The notes: generated by a model from the sequence alone, not told the origin. Counted from the stretch's first letter, positions 1 through 7,490 are shown. The stretch is DNA of 64,000 nucleotides from Planctomycetota bacterium (GCA_023150555.1 JAKLKQ010000021.1:1-64000); one strand, 5' to 3'. A program made the numbers and translations.

Positions 1-1
1 G

Positions 2-148
2 ACCCTGGGGCACGACAGCAAGGCGGGGATCGTCGCCGGCGCGGCCATCGCCGTCGTCGGCATCGTGATGAAGACCCTCAATAACCTCGGCTACATCAAG
101 TCGCGCACCGAGGTGAAGGTCGCGTCTTCGGAAAACGCCACCGAATAA
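2..148 (+). CDS. C-terminal fragment of a small membrane protein (cut by window edge)
   Basis: An open frame enters from the window edge and stops with TAA at 146-148, giving the last 48 residues. It has one hydrophobic segment (AGIVAGAAIAVVGIVM) followed by a short polar tail ending in SSENATE. The size and its place ahead of other tiny membrane and lipoprotein genes resemble a phage lysis or holin neighbourhood, but the family cannot be named from a fragment. The start lies outside the window. Confidence 0.45.
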   Translation, partial: TLGHDSKAGIVAGAAIAVVGIVMKTLNNLGYIKSRTEVKVASSENATE

Positions 149-182
149 CCGCAGGGCCTTTCGGTCACCAAGGAGTCCTGGC

Positions 183-347
183 ATGTGGGCAGGCGCGGCG
201 GCACTGATCATCCAGCTCTTCGCTTGGCTCTTCACCAAGGGGGAAACGAGACATGAGATCACATCGACGGTTGGCGACGGGCCTCCTCCTGTCGCTGACG
301 CTGTGCCTGATCTGCCTGACTTCGACGGGGTGCAGCCTCCGCAATAG
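183..347 (+). CDS. Small 54-residue membrane ORF
   Basis: The ATG at 183 follows AAGGAG (170-175) at 7-nt spacing, which supports translation. The product has a hydrophobic N-terminus (MWAGAAALIIQLFAWLF), then a charged and Pro/Asp-rich tail ending ...FDGVQPPQ. It overlaps the next lipoprotein gene (start 253) in another frame, as is usual in compact phage cassettes. It is too short to assign; a holin or other small lysis protein is possible by context only. Confidence 0.4.
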   Translation: MWAGAAALIIQLFAWLFTKGETRHEITSTVGDGPPPVADAVPDLPDFDGVQPPQ

Positions 348-1050
348 CAACCTCACTGTGGTCAATCACGTCTTCGTGGGCGATGAACCGATCCGCGGCG
401 CCTGCCAGGTCTCCACCAACAAGAAGGTCCCGGTGATCTCTGTCGACAAGGATGGCAAGGCGCAGCAGGAAGACCGCGACATCGGGCAGTTCGTGGCGCT
501 CCCGCCGCACGTGTACCGCGCCATGCTGAAACAGCTTCGGAAACAGCCGGGGGGAGCCGGGTCCGAGACCTCTACCCCCTCGGATTCCGGCGCTTCCGAG
601 GCTCCAGACAAGGAGAACGGCCATGCACCAGCAGCCGGCGAAGGAGTCGCCCCAAAGCCAGGCGATCAAGGCTCTGCAGGAAGCCGCGAAGAAGTTCGAT
701 TCGGCTACGGACCGAGTTTGGAGCCAGGGAGATCGCCTGGCACGGGAAGGCCGAGAGGCGGACGCGAAGATCAGCAACCTGGAGCGGTCCTTGTCGGCGA
801 CGAACGCGCTTGCGATCAAGATGTTCCGCGTGATGGCCTTCGTGATTTTCTTGGAGGCCCTGTTGATCGGCGCTCTGTCGGTAATTGCGTACCAGGCACT
901 GACGAAGCCCGAGAGGACCTCGCGCGCGCTTTGGTTCGACCGAGAGGACGCGCCGAGCGTGCAGATCAACGTGGACAACGAGGCGATCTTCCTGGGTACC
1001 GACTCGGAGCAGTATGCCGAGCGGTACCGCGCCTGGCTGCGCGAGCGTAG
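253..1050 (+). CDS. Lipoprotein with a C-terminal half overlapped by another gene
   Basis: The N-terminus is a clear lipoprotein signal: a basic start, a hydrophobic stretch (LLLSLTLCLICL) and Cys in TSTGCS. Residues 28-95 look like a real protein (VVNHVFVGDEPIRG, then IGQFVALPPHVYRAML). From about residue 120 the frame becomes Gly/Arg-rich and shadow-like, because it runs under the gene at 623-1057 until a TGA just 7 nt before that gene ends. Either the two genes are truly nested, or a frameshift or lost stop near 600-620 extended this frame. An outer-membrane lysis lipoprotein is possible from context; no family was recognised. Confidence 0.5.
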   Translation: MRSHRRLATGLLLSLTLCLICLTSTGCSLRNSNLTVVNHVFVGDEPIRGACQVSTNKKVPVISVDKDGKAQQEDRDIGQFVALPPHVYRAMLKQLRKQPGGAGSETSTPSDSGASEAPDKENGHAPAAGEGVAPKPGDQGSAGSREEVRFGYGPSLEPGRSPGTGRPRGGREDQQPGAVLVGDERACDQDVPRDGLRDFLGGPVDRRSVGNCVPGTDEAREDLARALVRPRGRAERADQRGQRGDLPGYRLGAVCRAVPRLAARA

Positions 1051-1057
1051 GGGGTAG
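623..1057 (+). CDS. Single-pass membrane protein with coiled-coil-like N-terminus
   Basis: The ATG at 623 is preceded by AAGGAG at about 6-nt spacing, inside the preceding lipoprotein frame. The 144-residue product has an amphipathic, charged N-terminal region (residues 10-65, including AIKALQEAAKKFDSATDRVW), one membrane segment at about 70-92 (VMAFVIFLEALLIGALSVIA) and a polar C-terminus ending RAWLRERRG. Its composition looks natural, unlike the frame it overlaps. With the upstream lipoprotein it recalls nested phage spanin pairs, but its membrane segment is internal rather than N-terminal, so that label is only a suggestion. Confidence 0.55.
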   Translation: MHQQPAKESPQSQAIKALQEAAKKFDSATDRVWSQGDRLAREGREADAKISNLERSLSATNALAIKMFRVMAFVIFLEALLIGALSVIAYQALTKPERTSRALWFDREDAPSVQINVDNEAIFLGTDSEQYAERYRAWLRERRG

Positions 1058-1168
1058 CAGCGGAAGGCCCGGCGGAACAGCGCGCGAACGCTGCCCGCCT
1101 GGAGTCGTGATTACAGGCGGCTATTCGTCCGCCGAGCCCACTCGAGATCGTGAGAATCGGAAAGGAAC

Positions 1169-2062
1169 GTGCCCCGTCTCGCAAGCCCGATTTCGTGGAT
1201 CGGTGGGAAGGCCCGTCTTCTACGCCATATCCTGCCTTTAATCAAACCCCATCCCGGCGAACAGATCTACGTCGAGCCCTTCGGCGGCAGCGGCGTGGTC
1301 CTGATCAATAAGGACCCGCATCCGTGCGAGGCCTACAACGATACGGATGGGGACCTGGTCAACCTCTTCCGCATCATCCGCGACCCCGATGGCGTCGTGC
1401 ATCTTTGGTGGGAGCTGGTCAATACTCCCGTCTCCCGAGAGGAGTTCCGCGATGCCCTGGTGGCCGCAGGCAAGAACTACAGCCCGCTGAGCCCCGTCAA
1501 GCGCGCGGCTGCGTTCGTGGTCCGATGCAGGCAGCGCTTCGGAGGCGCGCAGACGGGCTCCACGCACACCGACACCGACCGCTGCTGGGGTACCACGCGC
1601 GGTTCGAGCCGAGGCATGAGTTCCCACGTCTCGCGTTGGCTGAAGGCCCTGGAGGATCTCCCTCAAGTCCACCGCCGCCTGGCTACGGTGGTGGTCGACG
1701 AACAGGACGGCATCCGTTGCATCCGACAATGGGACGGCGTGCAAACGCTCTTTTACGTCGATCCGCCTTACGTGGGCGCCGAGGATTACTACCAGGGCGG
1801 CTTCAAGGCCGAAGACCACCAGCGCCTTTCGGAGGCACTGAACGGGCTTCAAGGAAAGGTGGTTTTGAGCTATTATCCGTGCGACCTGGTCGACAAGCTT
1901 TACCCTTCCAGGCGATGGCAAAAGACCGTCGTCGAGACCTTCGCAACGGCCTGCGGAAACGCCGCCAACCGCACCGGAAAGAAGGCAAAGGTTCGGGAAT
2001 GCCAGAAACGGACCGAGTTGCTGCTCACAAACTTCGATCCGAGGACGCGAAAACGAAAATAG
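1169..2062 (+). CDS. D12-class DNA adenine-N6 methyltransferase (Dam-like)
   Basis: The 297-residue protein has the MethyltransfD12 order of motifs. A SWIGGK segment near residue 9 matches the N-terminal AdoMet loop, followed by YVEPFGGSGVVLINK (34-48), YNDTDGDLVNLFRIIRD (56-72) and the catalytic DPPY at 198-201. It should methylate the N6 of adenine in a short DNA site, which cannot be deduced here. The start chosen is GTG at 1169, with a purine-rich stretch just upstream. There is no restriction endonuclease gene beside it. The preceding small membrane genes and the following repeat array suggest an orphan phage or mobile-element methylase that protects or marks the element. Confidence 0.9.
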   Translation: MPRLASPISWIGGKARLLRHILPLIKPHPGEQIYVEPFGGSGVVLINKDPHPCEAYNDTDGDLVNLFRIIRDPDGVVHLWWELVNTPVSREEFRDALVAAGKNYSPLSPVKRAAAFVVRCRQRFGGAQTGSTHTDTDRCWGTTRGSSRGMSSHVSRWLKALEDLPQVHRRLATVVVDEQDGIRCIRQWDGVQTLFYVDPPYVGAEDYYQGGFKAEDHQRLSEALNGLQGKVVLSYYPCDLVDKLYPSRRWQKTVVETFATACGNAANRTGKKAKVRECQKRTELLLTNFDPRTRKRK

Positions 2063-2115
2063 TTGCAGAGTATGTGAAAACTCTCCACAATGGCCTGAAA
2101 AGGAGGAGGCAAACA

Positions 2116-2496
2116 ATGGACAGCCAAAAATTCGCTACTTGGGAAAACGGCGTTTGGGGTACATGCGAATCGCCGTTAGGGCAGTCAATCGAAGGCACAG
2201 ACGAAGAGGTGGAGAGGATCTACAATGAAGGCGGCTTTGGTAATAAAATATTGACGATTGGAAGTGAACTTGGCTTTGGGCTCCAGGTTCGCAAGAACCA
2301 TGAGACTCATGCCTCTCTGGTCGAAGTGAGTATTGGCGACACCGTTGCCTATGTGCTCATTAAGGACTTTCCGAACCTGATGGATTTTCTTGCAAAGTAC
2401 GGCAATTTGGCTTTGGTTGAAACCCTTACTTGCAAGGATTCCTTGGATCTCCTCTTTAAGGTATCCGAGAAGTGGCGCAAGGAAAACGAGCGCTAG
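2116..2496 (+). CDS. Hypothetical 126-residue protein, lower-GC cargo gene
   Basis: The ATG at 2116 follows a strong AGGAGGAGG (2101-2109). The product begins MDSQKFATWENGVWGTCESP and ends SEKWRKENER. It is soluble and acidic, with no membrane segment or motif I recognise. Base composition and codon use (AAA, TTT, ATT, AAT) differ sharply from the very GC-rich chromosomal genes, pointing to recent acquisition. It lies between the methylase and the TTGTGACAC repeat array, the usual place for cargo near the end of a mobile element. Function unknown; an immunity or superinfection role would be a guess. Confidence 0.75.
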   Translation: MDSQKFATWENGVWGTCESPLGQSIEGTDEEVERIYNEGGFGNKILTIGSELGFGLQVRKNHETHASLVEVSIGDTVAYVLIKDFPNLMDFLAKYGNLALVETLTCKDSLDLLFKVSEKWRKENER

Positions 2497-2504
2497 AAAT
2501 TTAT

Positions 2505-2605
2505 TTGTGACACAGACAATTCTTGTGACACTCACCGCGTTCAGAATCAATTGTCGCGGTGGCGCGAAAACGGCCTTTTGTGACACTGAACGCTACTTTT
2601 GTGAG
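2505..2605. repeat. Array of TTGTGACAC repeats, probable mobile-element end
   Basis: Three exact copies of TTGTGACAC occur at 2505-2513, 2523-2531 and 2578-2586, with a degenerate fourth (TTGTGAGCC) at 2599-2607. They form two close pairs, 18 and 21 nt apart start to start. All point the same way. Read on the minus strand the unit is GTGTCACAA, so inside the element it starts with TGT. Repeated transposase-binding sites at an end starting with TGT are typical of Mu-, Tn7- and Tn5053-type elements. The array sits about 10-30 bp from the stop codon of chromosomal gmhB. Confidence 0.5.
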
Positions 2606-2618
2606 CCTGCTTTACACC

Positions 2619-3173
2619 TCACCCCTGCAGTATCCAATCCACGGCCTCGGGCAGGGTCTTGGCGAAGGCGTGCGGCTGGTAGCGCTTCTGCATCGAGGCA
2701 ATTGACGGCGGGAGGTTCTGGCGGCAGAGGATCGTCGTGCAGCCGGCGGCGCGGCCCATCTCGATGTCGCGCCCGCTATCGCCGACGAGGAAACTCTTCG
2801 GCAGGTCGATGCCGTGCGCCTCGGCGGCGCGCTGGATCATCACCGTCGAGGGCTTGCGGCAGTCGCAGCCGTCGTCGGGATGGTGCGGGCAGTAGAAGAT
2901 CCCGTCCAGGGCCTCGCTGCCCAGTTCGGCCTGCATCTTCTCGTGGATCTCGTGCAGGTCGTCGAGGTCCATCAGCCCGCGCCCGACGCCGCTCTGGTTG
3001 GTCACCAGCACCAGCACGTAGCCGGCGGAACGCAGCCGCTTCAGGCTGGGCCGGACCTCAGGCATGAACTCGAAGCCGTCCCACGAGACCACGAACTGCC
3101 CCTCGCCGGGGAAGCGGTTGATCACGCCGTCGCGGTCGAGGAAGACCGCGGGTTGCAGCCCGTTCGTCGCCAT
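2619..3173 (-). CDS. gmhB: D-glycero-D-manno-heptose-1,7-bisphosphate 7-phosphatase, HAD family
   Basis: The enzyme removes the 7-phosphate of heptose bisphosphate in ADP-heptose synthesis for LPS cores or glycoconjugates. The 184-residue protein has the HAD nucleophile motif FLDRDGVINR (Asp13/Asp15), LVTNQSGVGRG (motif II), a Cys/His zinc cluster (C95, H97, C103, C105 in CPHHPDDGCDCRKP) and VGDSGRDIEMGRAAG (motif IV). The zinc cluster separates GmhB and HisB-N from other HAD enzymes. A strong AGGAGG lies unusually close to the ATG at 3173. The gene diverges from the HEAT lipoprotein gene. The related histidinol-phosphatase is the alternative assignment, but no his genes are nearby. Confidence 0.85.
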   Translation of the reverse strand: MATNGLQPAVFLDRDGVINRFPGEGQFVVSWDGFEFMPEVRPSLKRLRSAGYVLVLVTNQSGVGRGLMDLDDLHEIHEKMQAELGSEALDGIFYCPHHPDDGCDCRKPSTVMIQRAAEAHGIDLPKSFLVGDSGRDIEMGRAAGCTTILCRQNLPPSIASMQKRYQPHAFAKTLPEAVDWILQG

Positions 3174-3265
3174 ACCTCCTTTAATATAGCAATCGCGCCA
3201 TACGGCAACGCGCGCTTTCTTTAAAGGGGTGGCAGTAAACGCCGAAAAATGCCAGTCTTACCCCC

Positions 3266-4666
3266 ATGAGACCCCTGGTAGTGGCGGGTGCCCTGGCGCT
3301 GCTGGTGTCGCTCTGCGGATGCAGCGACCCCGGCGGGGATAAGGGTTCCGGTGCACAGGTGCAGGAGGAACTCGCGGCGCTGAAGGACCGCCTCGCGTCG
3401 CTCGAGGATCAGAACGCCAAGGTCCTGAAGGCCAGCGCCGAGCGCGAGGCACAACTCGAGCAGGCGCGGGCCGAACGCGCGGCCCTCGCCGAGAAGATCC
3501 AGAACGGCGGCGTCCCCGAAGGCGCCTACGTCGACGCGCGCACCTTCACGCTGCTGGTGAACAGCCCCGATCCCGACCTGGTCCGCACCGCCTTCCTGCT
3601 CGCGCGCAAGATCCCCTCCCCCGAACGCACGCAGGCCGTGATCGCGCAGGCCAAGGCCATCGAACGCCCGCAGGCGGTCCGCGAGGCCGCCGTCGAGACC
3701 CTGTCGCTGCTGAACGAGGACGCCGCGCGCGAGGCCCTGGTCGGGTTCCTGGGCGACCGCGAAGGCTACGTCGTCGCGAAGACCGCGCAGGTGCTGGCCA
3801 AGACCGGCGACAACCGCTTCACGCCCGCGCTGGCCGAAGCGATGGGCAAGCTGGCCGTCGTCGAATCCGCCACGCTCTTCGACCCCGCGCGCCAGGCGCT
3901 GCTCGAAGCCCTGGGGGTGCTGGGCGACCGCCGCGCCACGGCGCTGATCGCCGCGAACCTGAAGAGCCCGAACGGCAAGACGCAGGAACTGGCGCTGCGC
4001 GCGCTGCGCAACATCGGCGACCCGGCCGCGACGCCGGCGCTGCTGGAGTTCCTCAAGAGCCTGCCCGCGCCCACCGCGGTGCTGGACACGCGCGTGCACC
4101 GCGACGTCGTCGACGTGCTGGGCCTGCTGGGCGACCCCGGCTGCGGCGCGGCGCTGGCCGACCTGCTCGATTCGCCCAACGTGGCCCTGCGCGACCGCGC
4201 GGCGCTGCAGCTTCCGCGCGTGGCCACGCCCGCGCTGCTGCCGGCGCTGACGGCGGCGTTCAAGATGGAATGGGCCGCGACGCTGGCGGGCAAGAAGTCG
4301 GGCACGCTGCTGGAGTACATCATCCGTTCGCTGGGCGCGACGCGCGACCCGAAGGCCGCCGAGGTCCTGCTGCAGGCGCTGGCCGAGGGCATGAAGGACA
4401 ACCCGGCGCGCGAGGCCGCGGTGCTGCTGCCGCAGCTGTGCACCCCCAAGATGATCGATGGGATGCTCGACGCCTACGCCAAGAACCCCGACCCCACCGC
4501 CAAGGCGACGCTGGAAAAGATCCTGCGCAACGGCACCTACCCCGTGAAGTTCGACGAGAAGGCCAAGACCTTCGCGAAGCTGGAAGCCAACGCCCAGCCC
4601 GAGAAACCCGGCGAGATCGACCCCGTCCCGCAGAAAGTCGCCGAGCCGGCGAAAGAGCAGTTTTAG
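3266..4666 (+). CDS. HEAT/PBS-repeat lipoprotein
   Basis: The 466-residue protein starts with a lipoprotein signal (MRPLVVAGALALLVSLCGCS). A short coiled coil follows (about residues 31-75, AALKDRLASLEDQNAKVL), then many helical repeats with G/A-D-x-x-A-x-x-x-L spacing, for example LGDREGYVVAKTAQVLAKTG and LRNIGDPAATPALLEFL. HEAT-like repeats form a superhelical scaffold for protein binding, so a periplasmic or membrane-attached scaffolding role is likely. The Pro/Glu-rich tail ends AKEQF. No catalytic motif is seen. The membrane-protein gene 127 bp downstream is co-oriented and could be in the same transcript. Confidence 0.75.
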   Translation: MRPLVVAGALALLVSLCGCSDPGGDKGSGAQVQEELAALKDRLASLEDQNAKVLKASAEREAQLEQARAERAALAEKIQNGGVPEGAYVDARTFTLLVNSPDPDLVRTAFLLARKIPSPERTQAVIAQAKAIERPQAVREAAVETLSLLNEDAAREALVGFLGDREGYVVAKTAQVLAKTGDNRFTPALAEAMGKLAVVESATLFDPARQALLEALGVLGDRRATALIAANLKSPNGKTQELALRALRNIGDPAATPALLEFLKSLPAPTAVLDTRVHRDVVDVLGLLGDPGCGAALADLLDSPNVALRDRAALQLPRVATPALLPALTAAFKMEWAATLAGKKSGTLLEYIIRSLGATRDPKAAEVLLQALAEGMKDNPAREAAVLLPQLCTPKMIDGMLDAYAKNPDPTAKATLEKILRNGTYPVKFDEKAKTFAKLEANAQPEKPGEIDPVPQKVAEPAKEQF

Positions 4667-4792
4667 CGAGCAGCTATTGGCCTTCAGCGCATGGATTCGG
4701 CCCAAATGCCTTGAAAGGAACGAGAGCGGATCGGTATTGTTTTCTATCGGCCCATTGCCTGGAACGACCTCGGACGCCGGAGTCGCCGTGCC

Positions 4793-5593
4793 ATGCCGGA
4801 CCGCCTGCCCGCGCAGCCCTCGACGTCCGCCGCGTCCGAAAAACGGCGCCTGCTGCAGCTGCACCTCAGCACCTGCGTGATCCTGATGTTCCTCGCCGGA
4901 GTGCTGATGTACCTCAACTTCAAGAGCGCCGCGGTCGCCAAGGTCGAGGACCTGGGCTATGGCTACCAGATCGTCACGACTCACGGCCCCACCGGGTGGC
5001 CGTTCTCAATCGGCTTCCGCACGCACTACCACGCCACCGAGGAACAGGCGCTGGCAAAGGCGAACGAGGAATACACCTGGAATTACATCGCCGGGAACTT
5101 GGCGGCGGCCTTGGCACTTCTGGCCATGGCCGCCGCGCTCCTGGAATGGTTCATCCGCAAACGGGAAGCGGGCTTCGACTTCCGCCTGCGCCCGCTGACG
5201 TGGGCAGTGGGCCTGGCCGTCCTGGGCCTGCTGGCCTGGTTGAATGCGATCGGCGCCAACCTGGATGCCCTCAAGGACGGCGACATCCGCGGGTGCCTGC
5301 GGCTGTACAAGGAGCGTCCCGGAGCCCAGACAACGAAAGACACGGTCTACGGTTGCCCGTTCCATTTCTACATCGATACGGAATCCGTCTCCCCCGGGGG
5401 CTCGCGAACCACGGGGCGCATGCCCTTCGACCTGCGGAGCCTGCTCGAGGACCTCGCCCTCGCGCTTGTCCTTCTGGCGGCCGTGACCGTCCTGGCCGAG
5501 TTCGTCCAGCGGCGCCTATGGCCCGTGCGCGCAAAACCCAAGGACTACGTGCCTGCGCGGACGCTCGCCGAAACGGCGAATGAGCAGTTCTGA
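4793..5593 (+). CDS. Hypothetical four-pass membrane protein
   Basis: The 266-residue protein has hydrophobic segments at about 26-43 (CVILMFLAGVLMYLNF), 101-123, 139-155 and 227-246. The loop after the first segment contains a short aromatic region (GYGYQIVTTHGPTGWPFSIG). The loop before the last carries two Cys (DGDIRGCLRLY, TVYGCPFHFY). No family was recognised. It follows the HEAT lipoprotein gene on the same strand, and its C-terminus (ANEQF) resembles that protein's AKEQF. There is no clear Shine-Dalgarno; the ATG at 4793 is the first plausible start before the first membrane segment. Confidence 0.6.
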   Translation: MPDRLPAQPSTSAASEKRRLLQLHLSTCVILMFLAGVLMYLNFKSAAVAKVEDLGYGYQIVTTHGPTGWPFSIGFRTHYHATEEQALAKANEEYTWNYIAGNLAAALALLAMAAALLEWFIRKREAGFDFRLRPLTWAVGLAVLGLLAWLNAIGANLDALKDGDIRGCLRLYKERPGAQTTKDTVYGCPFHFYIDTESVSPGGSRTTGRMPFDLRSLLEDLALALVLLAAVTVLAEFVQRRLWPVRAKPKDYVPARTLAETANEQF

Positions 5594-5726
5594 CGAAATA
5601 CGATTAGCGAACAACGAGTGACGAGTGAACCGCATCGGGTGATCCTGCGATCCGCCGGACGGGTTTCTGGTCTCCTGTTTCCCGTTTCCTGTTTAGGTTC
5701 GGCAACGCAATACGCGCGAGCAAGTG

Positions 5727-5747
5727 GCGCGGGTTGCCAACCCGCGC
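5727..5747. repeat. Near-perfect palindrome between converging genes
   Basis: Arms GCGCGGGTTG (5727-5736) and CAACCCGCGC (5738-5747) pair perfectly around one base. The palindrome sits in the 225-bp gap between converging genes (ending 5593 and 5819). It may act as a two-way transcription terminator or be a dispersed REP-like unit. No U-tract follows on either side, so rho-independent termination is not obvious. The rest of the gap shows no gene. Confidence 0.5.
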
Positions 5748-5818
5748 ATCTGTGGCGAAGAACAATTCTCCGGCCGCGTTCAACCCCAGCCGGACGCGCC
5801 TGATCCTCCACCGACTCC

Positions 5819-6289
5819 CTACGGGACGCGTTCGGATCCGTCCTCCTCGTCCTTCGGCGGTTTCACGGGCGGGCCGTTGAAGCGCTCGCTGCGCTTGGGG
5901 TCGCGGTCGGCGATCGTCAGAAACAGGACCGCGAACCAAAGGATCGCAGCCCCTGCCGGGAGGACCTTCCAGACGTCCGGTAGCGCGACAAGCAGCGAGA
6001 CGATCGTGGCCGTAAGCAGCACGCCCAGCATCAGGCTTTGAAGCGAGTACTTCAGAAAGACGAAGGCCACGACGCCGAGCCAAAAGAGGCAGGCCAGTAT
6101 CAGGCTGGCCATCGTGAACAGGATGCCCAGCACAAGCCACACCGGCGCAGGCGCGGAGTACGGGATTACGAAGCAGGCCACGAAGCCGAGCAGCGGGAGC
6201 CAGAAGAGCCTCCGCGAGAGGCGCCACACCTTCATCGCGCCCATCGAGACGTGCGGCGGGCGCAGGCGTTCGAGTTCGGCGTCGTTCAC
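5819..6289 (-). CDS. RPPHVSM/YSLRTLM small membrane protein, paralogue 6
   Basis: Last of six tandem paralogues. The 156-residue protein has the cytoplasmic N-terminal motif MNDAELERLRPPHVSMGAMK, about four membrane segments, the mid-protein motif YSLQSLM (81-87) after the second pair of segments begins, and a Pro/charged tail. The tail stretch ERFNGPPVKPP is nearly identical to that of paralogue 5 just upstream. Its ATG overlaps the stop of paralogue 5 by 4 nt, so translation is probably coupled. YSLQSLM is the most divergent copy of the YSLRTLM motif. No enzyme motif is visible; the family is not recognised. Confidence 0.75.
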   Translation of the reverse strand: MNDAELERLRPPHVSMGAMKVWRLSRRLFWLPLLGFVACFVIPYSAPAPVWLVLGILFTMASLILACLFWLGVVAFVFLKYSLQSLMLGVLLTATIVSLLVALPDVWKVLPAGAAILWFAVLFLTIADRDPKRSERFNGPPVKPPKDEEDGSERVP

Positions 6290-6738
6290 GCGTCGGGCCT
6301 TTCCGGGCCGGAGGGCGGCTTCACCGGCGGGCCATGGAACCGTTCGCGGCGTATGGGATCATGGTCCACCACAGTCAGAAACAGGGCCGCGAACCAGAAT
6401 ACACCCACGACAATCGGGAGATTCTTATACGGAAAGGGCACGGCGACGCACAGGGAGACGATCGTTCCCGAGACGAACACGAAGATCATCATGGTGCGCA
6501 GCGAATAGCGCAGGAAGACCACCGCGATCACTCCGAACCAGATCACCACCGCCAGGGCAGAGATTACAAAAGCAGCCGCCGAAAGGTACCAGACCATGCG
6601 ATCGAGCGCGCCGCCGAAGAGTAGCGCCAAGCCGATCAGGAGGCCGGTCGTCGCCGTCACGGTGGCATAGCGCCACACCTTCATTGCACGCATCGTCACG
6701 TGCGGCGGGCGCAGGCGTTCGAGTTCCTCGTCGGTCAC
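6286..6738 (-). CDS. RPPHVSM/YSLRTLM small membrane protein, paralogue 5
   Basis: A 150-residue member of the array. N-terminus MTDEELERLRPPHVTMRAMK, then hydrophobic segments at about 28-45 and 50-75, the motif RYSLRTMM (about 77-84) and two further hydrophobic segments, ending DHDPIRRERFHGPPVKPP and SGPERPDA. The last residues (GPERPDA) are the same as in paralogue 2, and the DNA behind them is nearly the same too, which argues for a recent block duplication. Start and stop overlap neighbours by 4 nt on both sides. No known function. Confidence 0.75.
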   Translation of the reverse strand: MTDEELERLRPPHVTMRAMKVWRYATVTATTGLLIGLALLFGGALDRMVWYLSAAAFVISALAVVIWFGVIAVVFLRYSLRTMMIFVFVSGTIVSLCVAVPFPYKNLPIVVGVFWFAALFLTVVDHDPIRRERFHGPPVKPPSGPERPDA

Positions 6739-7187
6739 GCGCGCGGCTCCGGACTGGCCGGTTCCGCTTCATCCAGTTCTGCATCGGAAGGCCTGCCCAG
6801 CCGGGGTTCCATCTTCCCGACGGTGATCCAGAGAACAAACCACCAGACGATGCCCGGCACGAGCGGCAGGAGAATCCACTCTTCCGGAACGGCGACCATT
6901 GCAGAGACCAGCCCCGCCGTCACCAGCACGTACAGCATCAGGGAGCGCAACGAATACTGGGAGAAGCAGGCGACCAGCACCACCACCCAGGCCGCCATGC
7001 AGAACATCAGGCCCGCCAGGCCCACGGCCGCGATCCACCCCATCGTGCCAAAGACAAACCCACCCACGATCCCGCCCATGATGGCCAGGACCGAGTAGCG
7101 CATTCCTGCACGGGTCGCGCGCCATGCCTTCATCGCGCCCATCGAGACGTGCGCGGGGCGGAGCGCCTCGAGTTCGGCGTCCGTCAA
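6735..7187 (-). CDS. RPPHVSM/YSLRTLM small membrane protein, paralogue 4 (TTG start)
   Basis: The 150-residue product starts at a TTG (7187) that gives (M)TDAELEALRPAHVSMGAMK, aligned exactly with the other copies. GGAAAGG lies about 8 nt upstream. A longer open frame to 7340 gives an Arg-rich extension with no match to the paralogues and is rejected. The core has CFSQYSLRSLMLYVLVTAGL and GIVWWFVLW, both shared closely with paralogue 1 (CFAQYSLRTMML, GIGWWFVLW). The tail is acidic and Pro-rich. It is the first gene of the second three-gene block, separated by about 300 bp from paralogue 3. Confidence 0.75.
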   Translation of the reverse strand: MTDAELEALRPAHVSMGAMKAWRATRAGMRYSVLAIMGGIVGGFVFGTMGWIAAVGLAGLMFCMAAWVVVLVACFSQYSLRSLMLYVLVTAGLVSAMVAVPEEWILLPLVPGIVWWFVLWITVGKMEPRLGRPSDAELDEAEPASPEPRA

Positions 7188-7490
7188 GTGCGCAACCTTT
7201 CCGGTGGCCAGAGATCCATCAAGCCTTTCGTGCTCCTTGAAGAGGCCTTGCCCAGGTGGAGCGGGCCTCCGTGCCCGCTGCCGGCCGCATGACGGGGCTC
7301 GACGCCGAAGTCTGTACACCATGCACGACTGGCAACGCACAGGGCCTCACCGTCCACACCCTATTCATCGGATGGAGGCGGGCAGGGACGCCCACCCCAC
7401 ACGACCCCCGCCTTCTCCAGGCGACAGGAAAGCGCGGCCGCTGCCCGGACGACGCCGGAACGCAATGCGTATCACATCCTTCCTGTCCGC
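7188..7490. other. Gap between the two three-gene blocks of the membrane-protein array
   Basis: This 303-bp stretch is the only break in an otherwise overlapping gene array. It contains no convincing gene. It carries two inverted copies of a 24-bp unit (listed separately). On the minus strand it precedes paralogue 4 and could hold that block's promoter, but no clear -35/-10 pair was found. Confidence 0.5.
7256..7400. repeat. Inverted pair of a 24-bp intergenic repeat
   Basis: The 24 bases at 7256-7279 (plus strand) and those at 7377-7400 (minus strand) match at about 18 of 24 positions. Both read GTGG-R-G-Y-GGGC, then TCC, then TGCCCGC. They lie about 100 bp apart in opposite orientation inside the membrane-protein array. 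They look like a small dispersed GC-rich repeat family, perhaps a recombination substrate behind the duplication of the flanking genes, or a large cruciform. Confidence 0.5.

Noticed and set aside
3221..4984. Very long open frame on the minus strand opposite the HEAT lipoprotein
   Set aside because: It is rich in Arg/Gln/Gly/His repeats typical of the antisense of a GC-rich gene and has no domain; the plus-strand protein has a lipobox and clear repeats.
4640..5593. Similar C-termini (AKEQF and ANEQF) and similar DNA at the ends of two adjacent unrelated genes
   Set aside because: Only about 20 bp of similarity; may be chance or a small repeat, with no function that can be argued.
6735..7340. 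Longer start for paralogue 4 at 7340
   Set aside because: The 51 extra residues are Arg-rich and unmatched in other copies; TTG 7187 aligns exactly and has a Shine-Dalgarno.
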